64,000 nucleotides of DNA from Cydia pomonella. Taxonomy: Eukaryota > Arthropoda > Insecta > Lepidoptera > Tortricidae. The notes under the pieces were generated by a model, which saw only the letters and a list, made by a program, of their open reading frames with translations, ran no database searches and was not told where the DNA came from. Of the stretch, positions 49,001 to 54,204 are shown one piece after another; within the stretch, counting starts at the first letter, position 1, and each line of letters opens with the position of its first letter. Made by a program: the position numbers and the translations under genes. The stretch spans positions 5,580,001-5,644,000 of the forward strand of contig NC_084729.1 in assembly GCF_033807575.1 (NCBI RefSeq), given 5' to 3'.

Positions 49001-52000
49001 GAAGAAACCGATTTATATTGCTCTAAACCGTTTGATTTGACAAGAACTGTTCTCATAAAAACCCGTTTAAAAATAACGGTTTTCCGAGCTAAGCCGAAAT
49101 TAAAAGGTTTTGCGCCAAGTACATGATAACGGTTTGGAAATTTAACTGGTTTCCGAACCTTAGTTACAGTGACAGCTGGCTTTCGCTTCATCTTTTGAAT
49201 CTCGTATATCTATGATACGAAAAAAAAAATGATGACGCGAAAAAAAAACAGTCAAGGGCGACCCTAATGACATTGCAGTGAAAGTGCAATAAGACAGTGA
49301 AAGTGAAGTAGACTGTCATTAGACTGTTATTCTAGGGTTATCACTAGGCTGTTATTCTAGAGCTGTCACTAAGCTGACATTATAGGGTTGTCACTAAGCT
49401 GACATTCTAGGGTTGTCACTAGACTGTCATATTAAGGTTGTCACTAGACTGTCATATTAAGGTTGTCACTAGACTGTCATGTTAGAGTTAAATAAATAAA
49501 TAATAAATAAATATTATAGGATATTATTACACAAATTGACTAAGTCCCACAGTAAGCTCAATAAGGCTTGTGTTGAGGGTACTTAGACAACGATATATAT
49601 AATATATAAATATTTATAAATACTTAAATACATAGAAAACACCCATGACTCAGGAACAAATATCCATGCTCATCACACGAATAAATGCCCTTACCAGGAT
49701 TTGAACCCGGGACCATCAGCTTCGTAGGCAGGGTCACTACCCACTAGGCCAAACCGGTCGTCGCAAGACTGTCATTCTAGGGTGGTCACTAGACTGTCAT
49801 TCTAGAGTTGTCACAGACTGTCATTCTAGGGTTGTCACAAGACTGTCATTCTAGGGTTGTCACTAGACTGTCATTCTAGGGTTGTCACTAGACTGTCATG
49901 TTAGGGTTGTCACTAGACTGTCATTCTAGGGTTATCACTAGACTGTCATTCTAGGGTTGTCACTAGACTGTCATTCTAGGGTTGTCACTAGACTGTCATG
50001 TTAGAGTTGTCACTAGACTGTTATTCTAGGGTTATCACTAGGCAGTTATCCTAGGGCTGTCACTAAGTTGCCATTTTAGGGTTGTCACTATAAAACTACT
50101 ACTACTACTAGGATTGTAACTAAATTATTATTCCAGGGTTATCACTGAAATGTCATTCAATGGCTGTCACTCAAATACCAGTCTAAGGATGTCACTAATG
50201 TATCCTTAAGGGTTGCCACTAAAGCATCTATTCAGGGTTATCACTTAATATATTCTAAGCAACCAGAGTTGTCACTCACCGGGTCGTGTTTTATTCGATG
50301 ATTGTTGAAGGCGGCGGGCTCGACGTACCCTCGCCGACAGGGCGCGCATTTGAACGGCGCGTTGAGGTAGTTAACGGAGGAACCACGTGCGCGTAGTTCT
50401 GCCAGCTGCTGCTCTGTGGTTAGGATCAGTTCTCGGGCGTAACCGGATTTGAAGCCTAGAAATAATTATAAAAATATATTACTTTCAAATTTGAAAAATA
50501 ATAACGTTCTAGTCAATCAGTGCTAACCCGTTATACTTACTGGCGTATTTCTAAATTTAATTAATATGAAGAGCAAGGGCGTCTAGTACAAGTCTGGCAA
50601 TCCTTTTTCCGGCAGGGGCAGGGGTATAATAAATATTATAGGGGCATTCTTACACAAATTGACTAAGACCCACGGTAAGCCAAGAAGGCTTGTGTTGTGG
50701 GTACTCAGACAAAGATATATATAATATACAAATACTTCAGTACATAGGAAACATCCGTGACTCAGGAAATAAATATTTGTTCCCATCACACAAATAAATG
50801 GCCTTACTGGGATTCGAACCCAGGACCATCGGCGTCATAGGCAGGGTCACTACCCACTAGGTCAGGCCGGTCGTCGTTAATTTTTTTTTACGTATGTACG
50901 AATGTTAATGTTTTTTGTACAAAAAACACGGAAATAGAGTTCCATAACCTAACCTGAAAGTTCGATGGCCCTGCCATGTTGTGTGAAAATACATTGTTTC
51001 GAATCCCAACCTCCGATTTCATATTATTTATTTAATGAAATAATTTTTGAAATAATGAAATAATTTTGATATAAGTAATGAAATAATTTATTAATGCATG
51101 TGGAGAATGGGTTACAAATATTAGCTAAAATTGCTACTCTAGTAGTCTCACCAAACTCTACCTTTTCAGGCGTACATACATTTTAGACACATTTTACAAT
51201 TCTCATTGTTTGTCATCTGCTAAAATTCTAATCAGTGTGCCGTCTCTCATAACGATCTGTATATTAAAACGCGCACGTGTACGTCTACGTATACGCACCC
51301 AGTATGCACAGGCCTTTAGAATCTATAATAGTACTGGAAGGGACAGATAGGAAACATACACTGTATATAAAAAAAATAGATACCTTTCAAGAACTCCTTG
51401 TCTTTATGAGTGACATACTTCTTTTTCTTGTTCTGGCTGATGGCGAGCAGAGGAAGGTCATCTTCTGAGTCAGATGGTGCGTCTTTAACGGACACACGGT
51501 CCTCGATGCCCTCATGGTCCTCATGGTCTGATGATACACCTGCGTGCGTATGATGTACAGGATTATACACGCGATTAAAAAATCACATCGCACGATTGAT
51601 AAGCGTCATTATCGCACTGTCGCCGGCCATCATATCCATACATTAGATTGGGAAACCAGTTGATGTGTTCCAATACATCAACTGGTTTCCCATGAAAATC
51701 AGATCAGGCAGATCGTAATGTTCCTGCGTAGTGTTTTGACGATAATCACATCAAACCAATAGATAGGTAGGATAGTTTCGTTAGGTTGCTTCAGATGCCC
51801 ACACTGTCCATAAACTGGAGCCCAGCTACGCGAGGCTACGTCGACTCAAGGAACGGAACAAAGATTTTCACGTTTCACGAATTTCACAACCTGCCTGATC
51901 TCACGATCAACCGCCGGCATGTAACTTTTTTTTAATGGCCCTTAAAACTAAAGCTCCGATCACCTACCTTCAGGTTCCTCCTTTAACGTTTTAACTTCAA

Positions 52001-54204
52001 CTTCTGCTGATTCTCCACTGGGTTTAATATCGAAATGCTCCGTTTGAATAATAAAATTTGGTGTTAGCTTGTGCCCTCGTCTGTCTATGTGCTGAATCAG
52101 GTCTTGTGTGAGCTGCAATTAAAATGGTTGTTTATAAAACCAGTTAGATGCATAATCAACTGCTTAGGGAACAAATCAACTTCCAGAAGATGTGGTTTCA
52201 GCACAAAATGTGATCCAGTTTGAAAATAAATTAGACAAGCATGTTTTATCTACTACTCGTTCATGATAACTGGATAAGGCCATAACTGCCTGCCTGCTTA
52301 TTAAATAAATAATAATAATAAATCATTATCAGCCACTGGGTAGAAAGTGGTGCGGTACGACCTCTCGACACCCCTGAGCCGCTCACACCGTGTTACTCCT
52401 GGTCGTCGGCAGTTCCAGGAGCCCATCTAGTGTAATAGAAAACATTGTTATGGCGGGTGCCTGGACGTTTTTGCAATTACCCAGACGTTATACTGTTCAC
52501 TTTTTCTAAAATAATCCCAATGAGATCAGTACATGAGTGTCTATTGTTGCGTCTGTGAACAGGTTACAGCAGACATTCTACATGACATTAAAGCTCTCCA
52601 AGGGACCTCTACGTGTTGGATCTATATCCCCACGCAAGCCTATCAAAAGACAGATCTATATTTATTAAATATTTTGATTTGTCCCTTTTTAGTATATGAT
52701 ATCTAATTTGGTTTATAAAAGACATTAACACTTCACGCCAATGAGAAGTGCAATGCAATCAAGAAATTAATTTAATATTTGTTAGGTTTCTATTTCAATA
52801 CGAAAAAATGGAACCCTTATTTATGGGATCACTTGTCAAGGCCTACTTGTTCTTAAACTACTGGACAAATTATATTTAATTTGGTTCGTACACATAATAA
52901 TTATGTATGTTGATGACTTAAAGATGTATGTGTAAAGTATAAAATTTAAAACATTGATGACCTGATGACTTTTGTTTTTGAAGACCGGTCTGGCCTAGTG
53001 GGTAGCGACCCTGCCTATGAAGCCGATGGTCCTGGGTTCGAATCTCGGTAAGGGCATTTATTTGTGTGATGAGCACAGATATTTGATCCTGAGTCATGGA
53101 TGTTTACTGTGTATTTAAGTATTTGTATATTATATATATCATTGTCTGAGTACCCACAACAGAAGCTTTCTTGGCTTACCATGCGACTTAGTCAATTTGT
53201 GTAAGAATGTCACTATAATATTTATTTATTAATTAAATATGGGGCCAATTTTGGGGGTAAATTTGCTTATTATTTTGTGTGACATATGACATATATCAAA
53301 TGAAAAGGTTGTATTGTAAGAATCTCAAATATATTATTTTTATGTTTTTAAGTGTAACTTATCACAACTTCACAAGTTGCCATTTTTAAGATACATAGTT
53401 TTGATGGTACAGTCAGCGTCAAATACTTCATAGCAGTCAAAGTGGCCAAATAGTTCGGTACACGGTATTTGGCTACTTTGACTGGTACAAAGTATTTGAC
53501 GCTGACTGTACTGAAAACTGAGTACATGACAATAGATCACCTCATTGTTAGTAGCGAGCAGCCTGCTCAGCAGCCGGTCGGAGGTGACGGACTGCACCCA
53601 GAGCTGGTAGCTCTTCTGCAGCAGCGCCAGGCAGATGCTACACACTGTGCTTGGCTTGCCGTCATCTGCATGGAGCTGAAACACAAGTAAAGTTTTGCAA
53701 TGTATAAGTTAAATACATGCATTTTGTTTCTTTTCTATTTTTCTTTCTTCCTTCTTTATTCTATGGCCAAGTCTTCTGCCATTTGTCCTATTTATTTGCC
53801 TCACTTGAAGTTTCGATCGAAAAATATATAAAAGATGTGTTTTTTTTTTAATATTATGTTTTGTAATCTTTTTTTATTACATTATTCAATGTATTTTTTA
53901 ATCCTGTTATTTTTTAAAGCAAGATAAGATAAGATAAGATAGATTAGTGTTAGGCAGAAGTTCTAACAATCTTACGTGTTTCATAGAAGAAACCACGTTG
54001 AATTCCTAGTTTTTATATGTATACATTGGCGTTAGAAACTCAAAGACACTGATACAAGCAAGTATAAGAGATAAAGCATATGAACAATTTACATACTGGT
54101 AATCTCGTCAACTTCTCATACATTTCTTGAAGACACGAGTTCAATATATTGTAAACAGTCACGTTACTGGCTAGGCACACTCTGCACAGTAATAATTGAG
54201 ACAT
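24896..54204 (-). CDS. ZAD-type C2H2 zinc-finger protein, 12 exons, 593 aa
   Basis: Probable nuclear DNA-binding transcription factor of the insect ZAD zinc-finger family. Exons, in order: 54204-54097, 53675-53541, 52112-51968, 51539-51384, 50455-50280, 33035-32905, 30731-30524, 28979-28855, 28249-28123, 27394-27281, 26640-26443, 25054-24896. They sum to 1782 nt (593 codons plus TAA) and every junction is GT-AG with matching phase. The N-terminal ZAD uses Cys pairs C7/C10 and C48/C51. An acidic, Lys-rich linker (about 82-215) follows. Then come eleven C2H2 fingers at about 218-238, 247-268, 274-294, 301-321, 328-349, 366-389, 435-456, 467-487, 495-515, 523-543 and 551-572, the last four joined by TGEKP-like linkers. 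Fingers 3, 7, 8 and 10 are completed only by splicing, which strongly supports the model. Known for the family: ZAD mediates dimerisation. The DNA target is unknown. Alternative exons cannot be excluded. Confidence 0.93.
25206..25690 (-). pseudogene. Decayed tandem copies of zinc-finger exon 11
   Basis: At least three partial copies read on the minus strand: about 25620-25690 (TGC TGC CGG CAT TGC then ACACAGAAACCC), 25480-25530 and 25320-25400 (CCGAGGACGTTCACACAGAA). A HVGEK...KCETCPKC relic is near 25210-25250. Each has indels or lost splice sites, including a 4-nt insertion in the 25.6 kb copy, so they are not usable exons. Confidence 0.7.
26190..26390 (+). repeat. CR1-type LINE 3' end
   Basis: Frame ending AWNALPPSVFPDKYDLGLFK then ARVNRLLLNR and stop, followed by a 3' UTR with CTTTCCATCAGGTGTGAC. 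The complement of that 3' UTR is at 60155-60220. Lies in intron 11. Confidence 0.65.
26443..26640 (-). CDS. ZAD zinc-finger gene exon 11 (fingers 8 to 10)
   Basis: 66 codons after a long pyrimidine tract and CAG. Carries the end of finger 8, all of finger 9 and most of finger 10, with canonical HTGEKPY and HTGERPY linkers. Donor GTATGT. The last His of finger 10 comes from exon 12. Three to four decayed copies of this exon lie at 25206-25690. Confidence 0.95.
26975..27188 (+). repeat. MITE, TIR AATGGGGTTGGC, intron 10 copy
   Basis: Arms carry GATGGCGCCATCATAGCTTG CCC. A near-identical copy in reverse orientation is at 42750-42961. Confidence 0.85.
27281..27394 (-). CDS. ZAD zinc-finger gene exon 10 (finger 7, start of finger 8)
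   Basis: 38 codons, phase 0 both sides, donor GTAAGT. Gives CGSTFANGSKLQAHVKRVH and the start of finger 8 (CEVCGKSCT), completed by exon 11. Confidence 0.92.
27440..27600 (-). repeat. Penelope-like/retrozyme-like footprint with CGAAACGTCGG
   Basis: On the minus strand GGACAACGCCGTCCTCGAAA CGTCGGAGG is followed by AAACTTAATACGCGATTAAG. Similar CGAAACGTCGG or AAAACGTCGGATG tracts occur at 28728-28748 (+) and 34078-34130 (+). The upstream hammerhead core is degenerate here. Confidence 0.4.
28123..28249 (-). CDS. ZAD zinc-finger gene exon 9 (CxxC segment, start of finger 7)
   Basis: 127 nt, acceptor TATTTTAG, donor GTAAAA, phase 2 in and 0 out. Encodes CVICGPAC (possible degenerate finger) and ends LTCEQ. 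Its Cys pairs with the Cys opening exon 10 to make finger 7, so the junction is well supported. Confidence 0.88.
28855..28979 (-). CDS. ZAD zinc-finger gene exon 8 (finger 6)
   Basis: 125 nt, acceptor TTGTTTCAG, donor GTAAGA, phase 0 in and 2 out. Finger 6 has an unusual six-residue His-His spacing (CAEC, 12 residues, H, ILSASN, H). Confidence 0.9.
29021..29570 (+). mobile_element. tRNA-type SINE body, split by a MITE
   Basis: TTTTCGGCGAAGGAAAACAT CGTAAGGAAACCTGCATA up to 29140, then CCCACTTGCGCATGAGAGGC at 29488 onward; same family as 21692-22010. Lies in intron 7. Confidence 0.7.
29141..29487. mobile_element. MITE with about 55-bp TIRs nested in a SINE
   Basis: CCGGGTGTTTCCTGTAACAC begins and its complement ends the element, flanked by TATA on both sides. 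The interrupted SINE resumes at AGCCCCAGCC. Confidence 0.85.
29743..30439 (+). repeat. Tandem array, ten units of 70 bp
   Basis: Unit starts GTTACTACTGAACAACGACA and ends GAGGCCATATTGTAAAA. Ten units are counted from the repeated ATGGAGGCCATATTG. The first is slightly diverged (68 bp). Units differ mainly at one T/G site. It lies in intron 7 of the zinc-finger gene, 85 bp past the exon 7 donor. Confidence 0.93.
30524..30731 (-). CDS. ZAD zinc-finger gene exon 7 (end of finger 3, fingers 4 and 5)
   Basis: 208 nt, very GC-rich against an AT-rich background. Acceptor TTTCACTTAG; donor GTAAAT is weak. Supplies SQAREHEKWH, which completes finger 3, then CKLCGHASRASTSHLTH and CARCGDSFVGAHGLRMH fingers. 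Confidence 0.92.
31085..31624 (+). CDS. GIY-YIG endonuclease domain of a Penelope-like element
   Basis: 179 codons. The GIY-YIG domain spans about residues 32-115: GVYKLTCDNCNKVYVGQTGR carries the GVY...YVG core with CDNC, then RYKEH, SNFAKHLIDSGH, and a late Glu in LEQLE. In Penelope-like retroelements this domain follows the reverse transcriptase, and here the RT is missing. The tail is Ser/Pro-rich and non-conserved. It lies between 107-bp inverted repeats inside intron 6 of the zinc-finger gene, antisense to it. An intact frame suggests fairly recent insertion. Confidence 0.82.
   Translation: MCLFLWLLGQTTLCTLNFAMGKIRSRKGKKSGVYKLTCDNCNKVYVGQTGRNFTTRYKEHVASYRHNHPEKSNFAKHLIDSGHALPENHSFDILHVCEKGLRLSVLEQLEIIRYNNRGMILNEQLNVASSPLLRIFPSHSHLHSRGTGQGINMADRSRQLSQLSGVIPSTSPASPEDAS
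31605..31645 (+). ncRNA. Hammerhead-like motif at the end of the GIY-YIG frame
   Basis: CTC CTGAGGA T GCCTC GTAGA GAGGT GAAA CACGTG TC GAG: a CUGANGA core, a five-base stem II, GAAA, a short self-complementary stem III and GUC followed by GAG pairing with CTC. One unpaired U between the core and stem II departs from the textbook hammerhead. Penelope-like elements are known to carry minimal hammerheads. Confidence 0.42.
32812..32880 (-). pseudogene. Decayed partial copy of zinc-finger exon 6
   Basis: Shares CGCGCACACGTCG and CGCTACCAATGCAATACCTG-type sequence with exon 6 just upstream, but a deletion and a replaced segment (AAAACTATTACA) break the finger frame. Confidence 0.65.
32905..33035 (-). 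CDS. ZAD zinc-finger gene exon 6 (finger 2, start of finger 3)
   Basis: 131 nt, acceptor TTTTGTGCAG, donor GTGAGT, phase 0 in and 2 out. Encodes CEICTMRYKTARKLRAH and the first half of finger 3 (CNTCSHRSHTA). A decayed partial duplicate of this exon lies at 32812-32880. Confidence 0.92.
33497..33796 (+). pseudogene. hAT-transposase-like C-terminal (dimerisation) fragment
   Basis: APLTSSEVERSFSVHKWLYS with DKRNCLLPDNVEKSMIICSY resembles the C-terminal dimerisation segment of hAT transposases and related domesticated proteins. Only about 100 codons remain. Confidence 0.55.
34335..35078 (+). CDS. Short-chain dehydrogenase/reductase (FabG-like), 247 aa
   Basis: NAD(P)(H)-dependent oxidoreductase of the classical SDR family; substrate not predictable. 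Visible motifs: Rossmann cofactor loop VTGGSCGIG at 9-17, NNAG at about 87-90, catalytic Ser in the NISSAAG stretch near 137, and the YSMSK catalytic Tyr/Lys pair near 151-155, then PGPVKTD. Length of about 250 aa is normal for the family, and the start has an AAAATGG context. It is a single exon on the plus strand, nested in intron 5 of the minus-strand zinc-finger gene. AATAAA follows at 35115. No signal peptide or membrane segment is seen, so a cytosolic enzyme is likely. The intact frame argues for function; absence of introns is common for insect SDRs but could also reflect retroposition. Confidence 0.93.
   Translation: MEFKDKVVIVTGGSCGIGAETAIQFAKQSAKVVIVGRNEEKLREVAKQCETHSKALAVNADLTNDSEVKRVVEETIKRFGQIDVLINNAGIVKNTKVEEGISDYDKIFNTNLRSVYLLTSLAVPHLIKTKGNIINISSAAGQKIFRTLTVYSMSKAALDMFTKGLAVELAPSVRANSINPGPVKTDIWVHAGLKGGETVMDTYGAATLLGKCSVCKEIADMALYLASDKANSITGSTFVIDNGIMLK
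35115..35120 (+). terminator. Poly(A) signal of the SDR gene
   Basis: AATAAA 37 bp after the SDR stop codon. Confidence 0.6.
35121..36946. other. Intron 5 spacer with ACAACACATAAC tract and repeats
   Basis: Short CACATAACACA-type tandem tract at 35502-35570, a MITE at 35985-36200, and an unassigned LINE-like block 36260-36720. Confidence 0.4.
36947..37123 (+). pseudogene. Second, unrelated THAP-domain exon fragment
   Basis: After TATTTTAG the plus strand reads HDPVVKEKMIAAT, then with a one-base frame change KDWFPTKHSTICFIHFENTS and FTEKRTWVAYTIRKTIWPVR. The ICFIHF core and W spacing are THAP-like. The frame break and lack of neighbours mark it as a relic, probably of a transposon. Confidence 0.5.
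37366..37509. repeat. Perfect 55-bp foldback at the BEL/Pao edge
   Basis: Arms 37366-37420 and 37455-37509 are exact complements (GTGCGTATGTCCAGTACTTA outermost) around a 34-nt loop. A second 40-bp inverted pair overlaps it, 37509-37548 against 37660-37699. Confidence 0.9.
37547..38176 (+). pseudogene. BEL/Pao retrotransposon Pol fragment (RNase H to integrase linker)
   Basis: 209 codons open, matching the BEL/Pao region after reverse transcriptase. CDSTIVLGWLN is RNase H, followed by RVHEIQ, SYVPSKDNPADLVSRG and LWWSGPTFL, which precede the integrase zinc-binding domain. Protease, RT and integrase core are missing. The 5' edge is an inverted duplication (37366-37699). It lies in intron 5 of the zinc-finger gene on the opposite strand. 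Confidence 0.8.
38216..38343 (+). repeat. LINE C-terminal fragment
   Basis: Plus strand reads GRPRYRWSDLVEADLRELRV then DNWREVAQDRE, the basic tail typical of RTE/R1-type LINE ORF2 ends, followed by AGTAAGTAAGTAAG. Confidence 0.55.
38355..38602 (+). other. Exon-like relics of unknown origin
   Basis: FIEGKKLRLFEKTGIP and, one frame away, EILKLIDNDDEVS, then after CTACAG a short open piece IKIPQQPSSLSKKRKLEK ending at GTATAG. Probably a decayed transposon or gene fragment. Confidence 0.25.
39070..39564 (-). pseudogene. Lys/Arg-rich ORF with a single in-frame TAG
   Basis: Starts METAKSRKKTREDILEAKRR, highly basic, likely coiled coil, with QREKWRGYSRAYYCKKR. A TAG at 39274-39276 follows PIDD, and the same frame goes on for 66 more codons (LEEKESELIESRG to QGLMGI). 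Family not recognised, though basic ORFs of this type accompany lepidopteran transposons. Confidence 0.4.
39700..41170 (-). pseudogene. RTE-type LINE reverse transcriptase remnant, split by a MITE
   Basis: Minus-strand pieces: NYRPISLTSHIYKLFIKVL (40905-40960), ENRIAPLLYKNQPPEQAGFR onward with the palm motif FVDYSKTFDSF (40342-40674), and the C-terminal SILTYGAQTWSF and KWDWAGHVCRMHPERWAK (39772-40176). The last two are separated by a frame break. A MITE (40675-40900) divides the RT between KVL and ENR. Confidence 0.8.
40675..40900. mobile_element. MITE inside the LINE RT, 226 bp
   Basis: Perfect 22-bp inverted termini starting AGGTGGCGACTGACTTGTAA, flanked by TAA duplications at 40672-40674 and 40901-40903. 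An internal third copy of the terminus at 40829 makes a smaller hairpin nested at the right side. Confidence 0.85.
41215..41283. repeat. Short foldback MITE
   Basis: TAGGCGGGTCTACACAGAGC and complement. A relative is at 59828-59901 just past the Pol I subunit gene. Confidence 0.75.
41458..41568. mobile_element. Short hAT-like MITE with C-runs
   Basis: CATGGGCGTAAGCA and TGACTACGCCCTTG ends, with 8-bp duplications CAGACGGT and CAGACGAT (one mismatch). Confidence 0.6.
42750..42961 (-). repeat. MITE, TIR AATGGGGTTGGC, intron 5 copy
   Basis: Reverse-oriented copy of 26975-27188; cuts the 3' side of the Jockey-type ORF1. Confidence 0.85.
42985..44516 (-). pseudogene. Jockey-type LINE ORF1 (gag-like, zinc knuckles), broken
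   Basis: Nucleic-acid-binding ORF1 of a Jockey-clade non-LTR retrotransposon. The minus strand reads LPNWTHHFAELAQKLGHDPN, then, after a frameshift near 43855, MKVALKGLPIETDTDEIRSA and zinc knuckles CVRCGEGHIAANC and CCNCKGQHPANAARC. A TGA at 43146 interrupts it before AAEEEKEDEA. Its 5' part continues at 47555-47680 across the hAT insertion. ORF2 is absent; the 3' side is cut by a MITE at 42961. Confidence 0.75.
45290..46200. repeat. Three tandem units of about 300 bp with poly-G tracts
   Basis: TACTTACTAGATC, TTTTCGGTGGAAGTTTGCAT and GACCTATCC...TAGATACCCC recur three times, each unit carrying a G run of about 7 to 13 bases (near 45446, 45730, 46019). It ends in the common CGGACATGACGAATCTATAA repeat at 46340. 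Confidence 0.8.
46925..47126. repeat. Large foldback (arms about 85 bp)
   Basis: CCCGACTGCACAC and AGGAAAACAAGCCCCACAAG pair with their complements across a short centre. Located in the hAT element. CCCGACTG also marks inverted ends at 15033-15067. Confidence 0.7.
47555..47680 (-). pseudogene. 5' part of the Jockey-type ORF1, beyond the hAT insertion
   Basis: Reads MQSTASALQGEYPIQMDKGL to DDEEESSFGYA and continues in the block at 44516 once the hAT element and one TSD copy are skipped. Confidence 0.6.
47680..48373. other. Intron 5 spacer
   Basis: No coding signal; AT-rich with a SINE scrap. Confidence 0.4.
48374..48541 (-). mobile_element. tRNA-derived SINE, partial
   Basis: Contains CACCCATGACTCAGGAACAA and the B box complement; a further 3' scrap is at 48143-48190. 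Confidence 0.75.
48826..49162. mobile_element. hAT-like MITE, 337 bp
   Basis: CAAGGCTCGGAACCGGTTTA start and TTTCCGAACCTTA end, with 8-bp duplications GTTACGGT and GTTACAGT (one mismatch). Confidence 0.6.
49290..50279 (+). repeat. 25-bp minisatellite abutting the exon 5 splice donor
   Basis: Units of the type GGGTTGTCACTAGACTGTCA TTCTA, roughly 30 copies, homogeneous in the middle and degenerate toward 50279 where they run directly into the exon 5 donor. A tRNA-SINE (49497-49762) is inserted in the array. Confidence 0.9.
49497..49762 (-). mobile_element. tRNA-derived SINE inside the minisatellite
   Basis: Reverse copy of the same SINE, splitting the 25-bp array. Confidence 0.85.
50280..50455 (-). 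CDS. ZAD zinc-finger gene exon 5 (finger 1)
   Basis: 176 nt, acceptor TTTCTAG, donor GTGAGT, phase 1 in and 0 out. Carries finger 1 (CAPCRRGYVEPAAFNNHRIK then H). The 17.2 kb intron 5 begins here, and a 25-bp minisatellite abuts the donor directly. Confidence 0.93.
50498..50565 (+). repeat. Solo fragment of the Penelope-like terminal repeat
   Basis: Shares TAGTCAATCAGTGCTAACCC and TTATACTTAC with the inverted ends at 30973 and 31838. It lies in intron 4 of the zinc-finger gene. Confidence 0.6.
50622..50878 (-). mobile_element. tRNA-derived SINE
   Basis: Full-length reverse copy: ATTCTTACACAAATTGACTA to GACCGGCC. Intron 4 of the zinc-finger gene. Confidence 0.85.
51384..51539 (-). CDS. ZAD zinc-finger gene exon 4 (acidic linker and basic stretch)
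   Basis: 156 nt, phase 1 in and out, donor GTATCT. An acidic run (SSDHEDHEG, SDSEDDLP) is followed by a KKKK basic stretch that could serve as a nuclear localisation signal (inference). Confidence 0.85.
51649..51692. repeat. Isolated perfect 18-bp hairpin
   Basis: TGGGAAACCAGTTGATGT and its exact complement around the 8-nt loop GTTCCAAT, in intron 3 of the ZAD gene. Confidence 0.85.
51968..52112 (-). CDS. ZAD zinc-finger gene exon 3 (linker)
   Basis: 145 nt, acceptor ATTGCAG, donor GTAGGT, phase 0 in and phase 1 out. Encodes a charged linker ending VEVKTLKEEPEG; the VKTLKEEP part resembles sumoylation-type linkers of this family. No zinc ligand is seen. Confidence 0.85.
52113..52982. other. 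Intron 2 spacer
   Basis: Non-coding; contains a scrap of the CTCTACGTGTTGGATCTATA repeat. Confidence 0.4.
52983..53228 (+). mobile_element. tRNA-derived SINE (family with GGTCTGGCCTAGTGGGTAG head)
   Basis: Head with B box GGGTTCGAATCTC, body TGTGATGAGCACAGATATTT and tail CTTAGTCAATTTGTGTAAGA. Lies in intron 2 of the zinc-finger gene. Other members are at 12640-12801 (-), 13271-13365 (-), 19822-19915 (+, truncated), 48374-48541 (-), 49497-49762 (-) and 50622-50878 (-). Confidence 0.85.
53408..53510. repeat. Foldback MITE near the exon 2 donor
   Basis: TACAGTCAGCGTCAAATACT and AGTATTTGACGCTGACTGTA, with a probable TA target. Confidence 0.8.
53541..53675 (-). CDS. ZAD zinc-finger gene exon 2 (second half of ZAD)
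   Basis: 45 codons, acceptor TTTCAG, phase 0 in and out. Reads LHADDGKPSTVCSICLALLQ, the second CxxC of the ZAD with its hydrophobic helix. The donor is the weaker GTGATC. A foldback MITE (53408-53510) sits 30 bp past this donor. Confidence 0.92.
54097..54204 (-). CDS. ZAD zinc-finger gene exon 1 (start, first half of ZAD)
   Basis: 36 codons starting ATG TCT CAA; reads MSQLLLCRVCLASNVTVYNI onward and carries the first CxxC of the ZAD. It ends at donor GTATGT in phase 0. This is the natural start, because the CRVC motif lies six residues in, as is usual for ZAD proteins. Confidence 0.92.
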
